This document shows positions 12,001 through 22,170 of a stretch of 64,000 bases of DNA, one piece after another. The stretch is taken from NCBI GenBank assembly GCA_004194705.1, contig SADC01001153.1, positions 682,001 to 746,000 of the forward strand, given 5' to 3'. The translations under genes and the position numbers were made by a program. The notes under the pieces were generated by a model. It made no database searches and was not told the DNA's origin. It worked only from the letters and a program-made list of their open reading frames with translations. Position 1 is the first letter of the stretch. Every line of letters begins with the position of its first letter. Origin of the DNA: Ditylenchus dipsaci (taxonomy: Eukaryota > Nematoda > Chromadorea > Rhabditida > Anguinidae).

Positions 12001-15000
12001 CAACCTAAAATTAAATTCTAGCCTTGTTTTGTTAGAAACCAAGTTGCAAAATCAGTACAGAAGTTCAATGATTAGGAAAAAAATTTGAATACCCGGGCAC
12101 TACCTCTTATTAGCGTGGGCATGCCCCTTCAAGGAATATATCAGCTCACTGTTATTTTCTGGGCATTGTCTAAACGGATTCGGATTCAAGAAGACATTTT
12201 GGTGTTAGGGGGGACTTTCTAAATTGATCAAAAGTTCCAAAAAGTAGGTCAGAATAGTCACGAATCGATATTTTACCCAAAAAAGTACATGTGATTTTGC
12301 GTTTAGCGCCGATCTGGGCCCCTCACCCGTACTGGTCTACCCATCCTACCGAATGTTTTTTTTTCGATACTTTGTCATATTAAGTAAAGCTAAACTAACT
12401 GACCATGTCCTTAACATGAGCACCACACAGTTTGCCTTGCTCGTCTTTGATCAGTTTCTCGACCATTACTAAAAGAGGTATTCTACTTCAGAAATGTTCT
12501 ATTATTATATCCAATTATACCGTGGTTACAGCATTTGGCACCATGTCGAATAGCAGTTAGCACTATGGCTAGATTCATACGAGCATCATTGTGCTGCCCT
12601 GAAGTGTTTATAATAGGTTGCGGCGCTACTGTAATATAACGCCCCCAAAAAGCGCTACTGTAATATACCCCCCCCCAAAACCGACTTTTTTAGGGATGGT
12701 CAAAAACCATTTTTACACAATAATTTCGCCATAAAAGGACCAGAAAAGCAATTTAAATGGGATTGCGGGCTGTATTGGGATGGGAAGGGAATAATACAGG
12801 GGCCACTTTTCGAGATGGTTGGGATCCTTAGAGTAATAATTCTCTAAGCGTCTAAAGGTGCTTTCAAACCCAGGAACTTGTGGTGCAGGCATAATTATAA
12901 GTACTTTTCATGGACCAAGCCCATCAGCGGGGTGGACCTCGCGGGTTTACTCTTGGGCCTAGCACTTTTTGAGTGCTAGGCTGAATTTTGGATGCTGGGC
13001 CTCTGGCCCGGCCTTGTAGAACGAGGGAATCTCAACTCCAAGCCCCCAAGCCCCTGCGCCCCCGAAGGGGGCGCAGGGGCTTGAGAGTTAGAGATGCGCG
13101 CACGCACTTACCTTAGACATGATTCCGAGAAGTACACTTGATCATAAAATGCATATAGAGTTTATTTCTGCCACGGCCCGAGTTGAAAAACATGGTAAAG
13201 CAGCTAAAAAAAGTGGCCCCTGTATTATTCCCTTCCCCTCCCAATACAGCCCATAATCCCTTTTAAACTGCTTTTCTGGTCCCTTTATGGCGAAATTATT
13301 GCATAAAAATGGTTTTTAGACACTCCCAAAAAAGTCGGTTTTTGGGGGGGGGGTATATGACAGTAGGTCCGATTTTTGGGGGGGGGGGTATATTACAGTA
13401 GCTTTTTTGGGGGGGGGGGGTATATGACAGTAGCGTCTAGGTTGCTATGCATATATTTATAAGTTCTATTTAGTTTTGGATCAAACGTAAAAATGCCAAT
13501 TTTTTACCACAAAGTGCCACCTCTTTTTGTTTAGTTGAAAACGGCAAAAATCTGCCCACTTTTTGATATGATAATATCATCAGATAGCCCTGCGCTTGTG
13601 ATTTTTAATGAGGTGTCATTTATTGTAACATATTTGCAAAATGTAGCGCAAAAAGGTAAAGGTATGAAAAAAAGTTTCTCCATCTTATAATGAGCAGCTA
13701 ATTTGTTGAATTGGTTTGATCCTGTGTCAACTCTGGCCTAACCTACGCCGAAGCTAAAAAAACGTTTACACAAACTAGGTGCTACGAACGACTGGTGTAC
13801 GGCAAATTACTTTGATGAAGAAAAAAGGAAGCTAGTGGACATAGCTCAGCCCCGCCCCCTCTAATATTTTTTACTTAGGCGTGTAGGCTTAGCCTCAGGT
13901 CTTGGCTATTACCGTATTTCCTCTAACGGAGCCCCACTTCCTTGTTTTTCGACTAATATTTCAGAGTTAGGGCCATTTTTGATTTATAATTTCAAGTGCT
14001 GTATAAAAGCTATTGCAAATGGAGATGCCTTCCTGCTTATCGCAAAAAATCAGGCACACAAAAATACTGGATAGCCATAACCCTTTTTCTTAGTTGTGTT
14101 TCCAGTGGATTTCAGTGGGTTCTTTATTTGTAGTTGCAAATATCTACGAAGTATGTATGTGAATGTCTGTAAACCATATAGATAAAAAGCTTTTCCCAAC
14201 AAATGAATTTTTTAAGTGGCGATGTAAGCAGGATGAGTGCCAACAAATACAGATGAAATAAATTACCATCATAATAGATGAGAGCCCCTTGAGTCTGTCC
14301 TTCTTCAACATAGAAATCTCTCCAAAGTCTTTTCCTTATTGATGTAGTAGGAACTCTTGAGAACGCGTTTACCGGACACAAAGTCATACATCTTGATACC
14401 AGCCCAGAAGTATGGTACTTGCCACAATCTGCATAATAAACCATCTATTTGCATAGCATTCCAAATAAAAAACCAACTTGTAAACAGGTAACATGATGGG
14501 CAGCTGAAATGTTTAGGTTTTACTCAAATGCAGGCTGGAAGGAAATTCTGCTCATTTCAAACGATAAATTTTTTTTGACCGGCAAACATATTGAGCCTCA
14601 AATTCTCCAAATACACGATTTTTTCTTGTTTCTCTTATGGTTTGGTTCGCAACTACCTGCTTAACAAGCAAAAATCTACTTTTTGGTATTATTGTGACAT
14701 GGCAGGCTAAATCACTAGTTTTTCAAATCGTTGGGATAGAAAAGAAAAATTTTACAAAATGTCGAAAATTACTTAAAAAACCATGAAGTCCTCGGTGGGG
14801 TCGAACTTGATGCGTTTTTGTTACAAAATTTCATTGTACTCATTAAAAAAGTTACCGGATAAGAAAGATGTGGTGCGATTTCCAGCAAGTTGTGTCTCTC
14901 AAACAGTGCTTCCTTGACCATTCTGTATTGCTCCAGGTCGAAGCCCATGATAGCTGCTTGTAGGTACCGAACACCTCCATGGATCAGTTTTGTGGATCGA

Positions 15001-16133
15001 GAGGATGTGCCTGACGAGAAATCGTCCAATTCAACTAGAGCTGTTTTTAGACCTAAAATTGTTTTGTTGGAGGATGCAAAGTTGGTTTGGAGTTTTTTGA
15101 CCTCTAGTTTGTGAGTCCAACGCTACTCCAGCTCCAGTGGCTCCACCTGAAAATGTACAACCTTAAAGGAGGAGGAACTTCCTATACGCATCGCCTATAA
15201 GAACACAGGTGGATGTTTTTAGAATTCTAGCTTCAACTTTATACTAACTTTTTCTCTGTTTGATAGCTCAAATGAAAGCCTAGAGTCTTGGCTACATTTT
15301 GGTGTATGAAACTTGTGAATTGTAGAAAAAAGTCAGAAAAAGTGAAACGAGTCAAAGAAAAACCCCGAAATTTGGCCTATTTCAGCCTGATTACAAGCTG
15401 CGGTAGGTGTAAAAGCCTGTGCTGATAGTCTTTTTGGATAGTCAAGAGTGTCAGGATCATTTTGACACTAAATTTGTAAATAAAAAGAGAAAAAATATAT
15501 GGTTCACAGCCAGTGGTAGTCGAACCTGTGACCCAAGGCGATGCGTGTATAAAGTTCCCACCCACACGAAGGTCGCTGGCTTCCTCTTCGCCTCTCCGAC
15601 AAAATTAAAAACGACAGGAAGGCAGTATTCAAGTAATTTGATACAAATAAATTTGTGACTGAATTCGTTAAATGAAAATCTGGGTAATTAAATAAACAAT
15701 CTGATTTTGTGACTATTTTGGATTTCCAAAGTTTTTTCAATTCTTTAGGTAACCTAAAGAAATTGGCCATCCTACAAAAATATTACCCCCAATCACAAGC
15801 ACATCAAACTCTTCATCTTTCAACTGCTGCACAAGGTCTTTGCGCAAAGGCAGAGAGCTGGAGGGTCTTTTGTTTAGCTCGGCACGCACATCTGCGTGAG
15901 CTTGCGCTGTTTGGAAGTAGCGCTGCTGCAAACCGAAATTATGAATTTTTTTAATCCCCCTTTCTAAAAAAACGGACCATTCCTTTTTGGAAGCTTTTCT
16001 CATTGTTCACATCGAGCAAGTAGATACCTATGCCAACTGCAGATACTACTCCAGTCACCAACAAAGGCCGGCTTTTGGTCAATTTACGTAGGCTGACCAA
16101 AAGCTTTTGACGTGCGGAAGAGGAAGAGGCCAT
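1..16133 (-). CDS. GPD2: mitochondrial glycerol-3-phosphate dehydrogenase (FAD-dependent), 16 exons, C-terminus cut by window edge
   Basis: Oxidises sn-glycerol 3-phosphate to DHAP and passes electrons to ubiquinone at the outer face of the inner mitochondrial membrane. Exons on the minus strand: 15978-16133, 15787-15925, 15102-15146, 14856-15052, 14478-14503, 14267-14428, 12521-12598, 12404-12468, 11673-11824, 11514-11618, 3679-3767, 3490-3624, 3295-3421, 3062-3239, 2843-3007 and 1-191; GT/AG ends and phases agree. Exon 1 starts MASSSSARQKLL, a basic presequence, then a hydrophobic segment. Exons 2-4 give the FAD motif VIGGGATGAG and FSSGTSSRSTKLIHGG. Later exons give QPSAGVHIVLPGYY, GTTDAH, TIAGGKWTTYRHMAEE and TGKRWPIVG. 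Exon 16 encodes a calcium EF-hand loop DKDRKGHITVND as in animal GPD2; the second EF-hand lies outside. The exon 1 donor (GTCCGT) is weak. Exon 6 carries two single-base losses. Family assignment is certain; whether the locus is intact depends on those indels. Confidence 0.95.
400..880. repeat. fold-back repeat in last GPD2 intron
   Basis: Inverted arms at about 400-576 and 670-880 match over most of their length (for example GGCTAAAATCTAGTC at 673 against its complement near 560), around a loop of about 95 bases. The right arm carries a small extra segment near 740-785. No coding capacity and no clear TSD seen. The flanks, 192-400 and 880-1020, are AT-rich with nothing recognisable. Confidence 0.7.
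1020..1560. mobile_element. family G fold-back MITE, degraded copy
   Basis: Inverted arms at about 1038-1100 and 1449-1513 share the AAACATGTTTTTAGG and CCTTGG-CCAAGGC blocks found in complete copies at 53033 and 55911. The centre (1207-1345) holds the family core CTAAGGTATGGGTGTGTGCG. The right end, TATACTTTAGCC, resembles the family terminus. A second partial core (variant with an ACTCTGG...CCAGAGT stem) lies at 1640-1730 and is cut by the element at 1733. Confidence 0.6.
1733..2487. mobile_element. iteron-TIR element 1, TSD TCTTTAAC
   Basis: Flanked by a perfect 8-bp TSD, TCTTTAAC, at 1725-1732 and 2488-2495. The ends are inverted (GGCTGTACGAGCTTTCG). The TIRs are tandem units of the type TTCGTAAGAGCGAA and TTCGTAAGAAACTTT, at about 1745-1880 and 2370-2470. 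The interior is non-coding; near 2181-2255 it holds a tRNA-like stretch with a perfect B box. The TSD length fits hAT or MULE-like elements. Confidence 0.8.
2181..2255 (+). repeat. tRNA-derived SINE-like sequence
   Basis: An A-box-like TGGTGCAGTAGGT near 2189 is followed about 35 nt later by a perfect pol III B box, GGTTCGATTCC, at 2231-2241. The arms do not fold into a complete tRNA, so this is called tRNA-like rather than a functional tRNA gene. It lies inside the iteron element at 1733-2487. Confidence 0.45.
4059..4217 (+). pseudogene. N-terminal HTH fragment of a Tc1/mariner-like transposase (DUF4817-type)
   Basis: An ATG directly after TTTCAG opens a frame beginning MPYFMPEDRAKCVEWFIEEG, then KSVANFQKRYRRKF and RHATAPDA. 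This is the helix-turn-helix DNA-binding start of a Tc1/mariner-like transposase ('PEDRA..V.WF.E..S....Q..FRR'). The frame ends at a stop soon after the palindrome turns; no catalytic DDE/D domain is present. The first 24 or so codons are repeated in inverted orientation at about 4197-4268. It may be only a DNA-binding fragment or a hairpin RNA source. Confidence 0.7.
4775..5867 (+). pseudogene. MULE transposase remnant: FLYWCH finger, truncated DDE core, Ulp1/C48 protease end
   Basis: Likely exons 4775-4925, 4979-5141, 5189-5258, 5304-5381 and 5410-5867. Exons 1-2 give a FLYWCH zinc finger: EEYLYWRKEQ, KRTYWHC, ESKCPG, TTSHNHF (C..C..HxH). Exon 5 gives the start of the MULE DDE domain: a WV-DATFDPTP strand, then GQLWIIFVRLGHSYVPMVF and TESYSFVLKKLKEMRPNL. 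The transposase stops there and is joined, in another frame near 5700, to the end of a Ulp1/SENP-type cysteine protease: RQTNTFDCGVFICQY (catalytic Q and C) and RKEMSEEIL. The histidine and aspartate half of the protease is gone. There are frameshifts near 5410, 5484 and 5700, so it is dead. Protease-carrying MULEs are known in plants; this looks like an internally deleted animal equivalent. Confidence 0.7.
5926..5931 (+). promoter_or_regulatory. polyadenylation signal AATAAA of MULE 4295-6536
   Basis: AATAAA lies 59 nt after the stop of the protease-like frame. It suggests the element was transcribed left to right. Confidence 0.5.
6897..8841 (+). pseudogene. Mutator-like (MULE) transposase with FLYWCH zinc finger, 7 exons, interrupted
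   Basis: Exons 6897-7149, 7207-7421, 7480-7587, 7634-7786, 7837-8096, 8154-8416 and 8467-8841. The N-terminus is acidic (ELYSSSDEASDDEISE). A FLYWCH finger spans exons 1-2: NKGNRMAMLDG, EVYTFAF, THWSC, GCKMELET, STGDHTHC. The DDE core follows: FLEEAEWWV, DGTFKLVPK, STYSQFFSILKQ, THVHTDFERALLNAF (second D), then NQHGCYFHFSQSLFRKVQKL, the C2H/CxxH region typical of MULEs, and TNSLEAWHNSLK (catalytic E). Breaks: an in-frame TAA at 7035-7037, and single-base losses near 7868 and 7938, both next to T-runs. If the two losses are consensus errors only the TAA remains. Cut-and-paste transposition in the nucleus is the known role of the family. Confidence 0.85.
8856..8861 (+). promoter_or_regulatory. 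polyadenylation signal AATAAA of MULE 6619-9241
   Basis: AATAAA starts 15 nt after the TAA at 8839-8841, inside the element and before the right TIR. Confidence 0.5.
9313..11513. repeat. rest of GPD2 intron 10: low-complexity and short repeated motifs
   Basis: No gene seen. 9480-9590 repeats a GCGACAG-CAGTCACAG motif; 9770-9910 repeats ATCGCAGCGCAAC; 9930-10090 is a degenerate array of AAACTACCCCGAAGCGTC-like units, partly inverted at 10085-10170; 11085-11430 holds inverted blocks of the GGTGCCA/TGGCACC type. None shows a clear TSD. Confidence 0.5.
11940..12130. repeat. TTAA-family palindrome fragment in GPD2 intron 8
   Basis: Carries the CTTGTTTTGTTAGAAACCAAG centre and the GGGCACTACCTCTTATTAGC / GGGCATGCCCCTT end found again at 54213-54380. 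It is one half of the palindromic family described at 30267 and lies in a GPD2 intron. Confidence 0.55.
12622..13437. mobile_element. hAT-like fold-back with long G-runs in GPD2 intron 6, TSD TAGGTTGC
   Basis: A perfect TSD, TAGGTTGC, at 12614-12621 and 13438-13445. The ends are inverted repeats GGCGCTACTGT / ACAGTAGCG. Subterminal blocks GTAATATACCCCCCCCC repeat twice on the left and their complements three times on the right, so the plus strand has G-runs of 9-12 near 13340-13425. Arms extend to about 12815 and 13195. The centre (12960-13180) contains a family G core with a GC-rich UUCG-type hairpin at about 13050-13085. Non-autonomous. Confidence 0.8.
13446..14266. other. remaining GPD2 intron 6 sequence
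   Basis: No gene. 13905-13935 holds an isolated TACCGTATTTCCTC end of the CCGTATTTC MITE family, without a matching partner nearby. The rest is unremarkable AT-rich sequence. Confidence 0.4.
15500..15595 (-). repeat. tRNA-like sequence in GPD2 intron 2
   Basis: On the minus strand GGTTCGACTACC resembles a B box about 40 nt after a run CCAGCGACCTTCGTG. The resemblance to tRNA is partial; it may be a decayed SINE head. Confidence 0.3.
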
Positions 16134-16362
16134 GAAAATTTAGATAGTTGAATGGTGACGGCGAGACTAGATTTTGGTCGGTTTGAAATATATTGGCTGC
16201 ATTAACCTAAAATTTTAGGTTTGGGTTGAAAAAATAAAAATTCGATAAAATCTACAGTGATTGAAAATATTTTAAGTTACTGCATATTTTAAGAGGGAGG
16301 AGAAAGCTAATTAGGAGATGTATCGACACAATTAGGTATTTTAGTTAGAATCGTTCAAGACG

Positions 16363-18153
16363 AGAAAGGCGGACTGTAAGAACTGTTTACCTGTGGGTTT
16401 TCAGACCTGCTGAGCGTGAATATCCCAAAATCGGACCTCCGAACATAAGTGCAATGCCCTCAAAAAACACTATTCTCATGACGACTCATCAAGGTCAGGT
16501 ATGATTTTTTCTTCAAGCTGGAGAGCAGTGAATTTATTCAGTGCATTATTTTCTTTTATACTCATAAGATAGCCCTTTGTCTGGGATTTCTAATGGTGTC
16601 GTTTGTTTACATAAAAAAGTTATCACGGTTAAAAATTGAAAAAACTTAATAAAGGATGAATCTTTTTTCCGCCTTGTTTTTGGCTCAAAAGTGCCTTGTT
16701 TTTTTTTCTTTAAGTCACACAGCAAGCATACTAGCAAATTTTTAAAGTTATAACACCATAATGTAGCGCTGCTCTTCTAGTTTCTGATGGCGTTTCATTC
16801 ATTGCAACATTTATGCAAAATTGAGCAGAAAAAAAAAATCAAAGTTTGAAGCAAGTCGAATTTTTTTTTAAATAGTTTGGTTCATATTTTTAACTTTTTG
16901 TCCTAACTTTTTTATTGATGTTGCAATAAATGATACGTCGTTAATAACTAGAATAGCAGGGATACATGATAGTGCTATCACTTTATGAAAATTGCTAGTA
17001 TATTTGCTGCTGTGACTAAAAGAAAAAAACAAGGCACTTTTGATCCAAAAACAAGGCATAAAAATACTTGACCCTTAATAAATACCCTTCGAACACTTGA
17101 ACTGTTAAGTCCGTTGGAATCAAAATTTCATGCTGATCATTTTTAATAAATACACTATGGGTGGTTGGATATTTGAAAGTCGGGTAAAAACGCCATTTTA
17201 AAATTTTCACATTTTCGAAATTTTTACTACGTTCAAGTCCATTCATCCAAGTCATTTTATAATTGACTGCCAACAAATCATAACTTGTTCGATGAAGCAT
17301 GAAAAGAGCTTTCTAATGATATATCGTTTAGACATTTACGGTTTTAAAATTTCAGATTTTCGGGCAAAAGAAAAAATCATGTCATTTTTCAAAAACCGTT
17401 GTTGACACTTGGAAATGCAAAAATAGGTGTGTTAAGGCGGTTCGTTCGGTTGTTGTTATACACCATTCTACAGAGCAAGAAAAACTGCACCACATATAGC
17501 TCCGAAGCAATTGAAAATACGAGTTTTGGAGTGTTAAGTAAAAGTCCAAAGAAAACAAAAAAATTTATCCTAAAACCATTTTGACGTAAAACTCTTTTTT
17601 TTCTAGTCAAACTAACAAATCTGACGCCGGATGTGTTTAGCGTAGTCAAATTGCTTATAAGAGTGTTCTTTAAAGTAGAAATATACTTTCGAATTTCGAA
17701 TTCCGCTCAAGACGAAAAGTATTTGCATATTTTTATAAAAATCTTAAAAACTTTAAGTTTAAATACTTATTGTCTTGAGCGGAATTCAAAATTTGAAAAT
17801 ATATTTCTAATTTAAAGATCACTTTTATAAGCAAATCGACCGCATATTAAAAAGGTATTTATTTAGTTTTTTTTTCAATTTTTAACCGTGATAAATTTTG
17901 TATGTAAACAAACGACACCATTAGAAATCCTAGACAAAGGGCTATCTTATGAGTATAAAAGAAAATAATGCACTGAATAAATTCACTGCTCTCCAGCTTG
18001 AAGAAAAAATCATACCTGACCTTGATGAGTCGTCATGAGAATAGTGTTTTTTGAGGGCATTGCACTTATGTTCGGAGGTCCGATTTTGGGATATTCACGC
18101 TCAGCAGGTCTGAAAACCCACAGGTAAACAGTTCTTACAGTCCGCCTTTCTCG
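16363..18153. mobile_element. large fold-back element just upstream of GPD2 start codon
   Basis: Inverted arms of about 290 bp (about 16363-16655 and 17857-18153; outer end GAGAAAGGCGGACTGTAAG) are nearly identical. Two smaller palindromes lie inside, 16672-17050 (AAAACAAGGC... ends) and 17645-17835 (TTCCGCTCAAGAC type). No ORF of note and no clear TSD. It starts 230 bases from the GPD2 ATG, so it lies in or beside that gene's promoter. Confidence 0.75.
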
Positions 18154-18159
18154 AGTTAA

Positions 18160-20820
18160 TACCACCCTCTGAATAATCCCGTACTCCACCGATATCAACT
18201 TTTTAGACTGTGGTTGAGCACCCGAAAATTTCCAGATTTCTGAGGGGCTATAAAATAATTCTCCTGGGGAGTACTAGAGAAAATTTGGTGAGTACTATTT
18301 TTATTAAATGCAATGAACCAAATTCTAACTGGCCCCATATAAACCGTTTCCGTACAAAAAAGTTACACCTTGTTTTTTTCTGCAACTTTTTTTTCTTACC
18401 AAACTATGAACGAAGCCAAAAATTAATCCGATGTTATTGACCTCAAAACAACAACATGTTAGTTACTAGTTTCACTGTAATAGAAAAGTACAAAAATAAA
18501 AACATGCAAGAGGTTAAAATGTTTCATACAAAATAGACTGAGAACTCGGCTGGTTTCAAACGATCTTAGCTTTTTTTAAAGCTCTGCTAACACAAATGCA
18601 TTTTTCTAGAAGTATACATATTTATTTTTAGTATATAATGTCAAAATAAATTTTTCTTTGGTCCTTTGCAACAACCTGGATCTCCGAGTAGACATATTCC
18701 AAACGAGAGTGAAGAGGGTTAAGCAAAAATTATGGTTTTGATAATACAGCAAATTAATTTTAGACTCAAACAAATTTAACAATAGAATTTCGAGATCGTG
18801 TCAGAAAAAAGTTATCCCCGTTTGAAGTCGGCCGAATTTATTGGCCCACCCTGATAACCTCTCTCAAAAGGGTTCACACATCGAACGCTGTAAAATCAGG
18901 ATTTGTGTCTTAAAAAGCTGGTATAAGACCAAAAAATGAGGGAATTCTTGATAATTTAGACCAAATTTGATACAAGGGGGGGGGAAGTTGAGAAAAATTA
19001 TGGTTTTGACAATAATGATCTTGACAAAACACAGAATGCATAAAACCAAAAAAAAACTAGTAAGAAAGTTTTCAAACATTCGAAAACATATCAATAATAA
19101 AAAAGTTGTTCGACTTCAAGTTTTCATGGCGATTTCTAATGCGCACTCTAAAATTTGTTCACAAAAACAAAACCGAAAAAATGTTTTGATAAAAAGGAAA
19201 ATTTACAAGGCAGACACACACAGTCTATTGACTACTACTAGCACTCATTGGAATGCACACACATAGAGGGTATAGTGCAACAGACTCAAAAGATCACTAA
19301 AAGTAGCAAGAGCAGTAGAGAAAAAAGACTCATGTTTCCTTCTGCTGATTTTCACCCCTTTTCTCTGGCTCACCAATTGTTTTTGCTATTTATAAAAGTT
19401 AGGCACGCAGAATGCATGTGAATGACACAATGATTTGGCTGATAAAAGTGGGCAAAAGTAGAAGAAATTTCATTTCCTTCATTTCCAGCAACTGTCTGGG
19501 TTATGCTCAAACAAGTAATATTTAAAAATGACCCAAAATTTCTTAAAATTGGCCAGAAATCACAACCATTTTTCATTAGGCATATTCTGGAAGTCATTTA
19601 CAAAATATTTTGACCCCAATTTTGCTGGTTTGCCTCAATGAAAAATTCTAAAATTTATAGGTTGACCTACTTGAAAAAGGCAAAAAACCCGAGGACGAGG
19701 GCATGTAAATCCTTTTTTTATGGTAACTAGCCCTAAAATGATACCAGAAAGAACAGCAATGCTCAAGTTAAAAAGTAGATCCGCAAATAGCCAACCGAAA
19801 ATTTGCGGTCATTTTTCAATACCAGCCGGCAACAGCCAGTGAAACCGCTAAAATTTATGATTGCATGAAAAATGAATGTTTTGTAAATCAAATCACGAAA
19901 AGTCGCCCAATGAATTTGACCACAAATTAGTTGACCACACCATACAGTGGGAAATAAATGAGAGAATGAACTTGCAGCCAAATTGAGTTTCGAAATAGGG
20001 CTGAAGGGAAATTGGTTTCTGCAGGAGCAGCTAGTAAGCAGACAACCACCAATCGATTATTTTTTTATTTAGACTGGTGGAAAAGACAGATATTGCATGT
20101 GCCAGAGTCGAATGGGACAGTTGTCAGAGATCAAAAGAAATATCTACCAGCTAGCAAAATTTATCTCTCATATTTCTGTTTTTTAAGAAGTATTTGTTAG
20201 AATTTTTCCCAAAAGATTATTTGGTAAATTTTCCCTGTCTTTCTTTTTTTTTCCTTGGAAACAGGCATTCCTGTGGGTTTTGAAAAATTAAGGCGGGGGA
20301 CCAGTAGTTTTTTTCTTGTGAACTTTTATATGCGCGTTTATTGATGCGTTTGAAGTTTTCTGTATTATTAAAAAAAGTAAACTGCGACTACCTATATCCG
20401 ATTTCATGAAAAACTAGAGTCAAAATTTTTGCTGATCCCCACTTGTTTCGTGGTGTAACGCATGGGCATACCCAATTATATTGTATATACAGTTGACTAT
20501 ATCTTACGGCCATTTTCATTTACAGTTAAAAATGTGGCATGGCGGGTTAACCTAAGAGAGAGGAGATGCATGCCAGCGAGTTACACCTCAAAAAAAGACG
20601 TGGACTGGCCATTTTTTTAATGGCTAAAATTGTTTTTCTTCGTCAAATTACTGATTTATCCCGTCAAATCTTTTAACTTTATTGTTTTCTAATAAAACAT
20701 TTTCATGTTTTTTCAATTTATATACTAAAATATATCCCTGAATCTTAGCTTTCTAACTAGTTATTAACTGAATTTATAAAATTTCGAAAAGCTGCAGAAT
20801 AAGGTTTTTGTATGAAGCAA
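18160..20820. other. stretch without recognisable genes
   Basis: AT-rich. No ORF with family features, and no array or clear TIR pair was found by eye. A degenerate direct repeat around AAAATTATGGTTTTGA occurs at about 18726 and 18995. Confidence 0.5.
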
Positions 20821-20827
20821 ATTTTTC

Positions 20828-21130
20828 AACTGGGCCGTGGCAAAAAGAGACTCTATATGCATTTTATGGTCAAGAGTACTTCTCGGAATCATGTCTAAGG
20901 TAAGTGTGTGCGCGCATCTCTAACTCTCAAGCCCCCTGCGCCCCCTTCGGGGGCGCAGGGGGCTTGGGGGCTTGGAGTTGAGATGCGCACACCCACATAC
21001 CTTAGACACAAATCACTCGAAAGTGACTCTGGATGCATAAAAATGTATGCATACCAGAGTTTATTTATGCGGTAGGCCCCAGTATTCAAAACTATGTTCA
21101 ACATCTTCTTGTTAGTGGCCACTGTGTGAT
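20828..21130. repeat. family G core, both arm variants around a GC hairpin
   Basis: The left arm reads CTAAGGTAAGTGTGTGCGCG at about 20895. The right arm, inverted, carries the variant with an ACTCTGG/CCAGAGT stem and a TCACTTTCGAGTGA hairpin. Between them is a perfect GC stem with a TTCG loop, CCCCCTTCGGGGG, at about 20942. This is the core seen inside complete copies at 53033 and 55911. Confidence 0.65.
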
Positions 21131-21418
21131 TAGTGGCCCCCTTTTATTACCTTCTCCTCCCTATACAGCCCTTTATCCCTTTTAAATTCAAAAGGCGCCA
21201 ATTTAAATTTTTCAAATTTTGACTCAAAACCCATGATACCCCCCTGTGGTTCGAAAAAAAATTTTTTCTCAGAACCAAAAAAAACGCGCGGCTTTCTCAT
21301 GAAATCGGGGTCGAGAAACACGAATATGAAGTTATCTCCTCCACCTGATCAGTCCCCGTGGGGGGGGATTCTATACTCAAGCCAAAACCTTTTCTGCATT
21401 TTCGGCTGTCCCCGCACA

Positions 21419-21812
21419 GTGACCGCGCCGTCCTTTGCCGTCCTCCGGGCCGCCCCGTCTCCGTCCGGATGGTCTAGCAATTGGCCCAACAAATCTGGAC
21501 GGTCTGCTTTCTAGAACCTGAACTACCATATTTTAATGCAACAAACACAGCGACCGTCCATGCCCGTTCACTTTTTTTCAATCGACCGGCAGCCACCGTC
21601 CTAAAAAACTTTTTTCTGAAAAATGCCAATTTTCAGGACGGTGGCAGCCGGTCGATTGAAAAAGGTGGACGGGCATGGACGGTCGCTGTGTTTTTCGCAT
21701 TAAGACATTGTAGTTCATGTACTAGAAAGTAGACCGTCCAGATTTGTTCGGTCAATTGCTAGACCGTCCGGACGGAGACGGGCGGGTTCGGAGGACGGCG
21801 CGGTCACTATGG
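21419..21812. mobile_element. GC-rich fold-back with ACCGTCC motifs
   Basis: Arms of about 180 bp (21419-21610 and 21632-21812) are inverted copies; the ends read AGTGACCGCGCCGTCC. Internal ACCGTCC/GGACGGT motifs recur. Its GC content is far above the surroundings. No coding frame and no clear TSD. Confidence 0.7.
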
Positions 21813-21959
21813 TCTCGCGCCAATCCAAAAACTCGAAATTGCCATTGTCATCAACGGCGATGGCCCTATAAAAATCTTCTTAGCAGAGTACAGGGTGGCG
21901 CGATTTTCAGCACCTTTTATTTTGGCCATATCTTTGGCTAAAGACATTGTTTTTATGCA

Positions 21960-22170
21960 ATCTTTTTTTAATGCTAGTTACGAGTAGTGCAGGAACTCGT
22001 CGTCGTCTTTCGTCCTCGTCCTCGTAGTGCGAGGACGAGGACAAGCCGCTCCAAAAACGAGGTACGAGGACGAAGACGAAGTAGGCGACTCGAAAAATTA
22101 CAAGTATGAGGACATGGACGAAGGGGCAAAGACGAGGACGGAAGACGAAGGGTAAAGACGACTCGTCCTT
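21960..22170. repeat. GAC/GTC-rich simple repeat
   Basis: Imperfect GAGGACGA / TCGTCCTC triplet-like repeats, partly palindromic (GTCCTCGTAGTGCGAGGAC). Similar motifs recur briefly at 22605-22650. The flank at 21888-21905 carries an isolated TACAGGGTGGCGC end like that of the element at 3890. Confidence 0.55.

Noticed and set aside
14124..14444. 106-residue open frame as a separate protein
   Set aside because: It is mostly the wrong frame of GPD2 exon 6; the conserved residues switch frame twice because of two missing bases.
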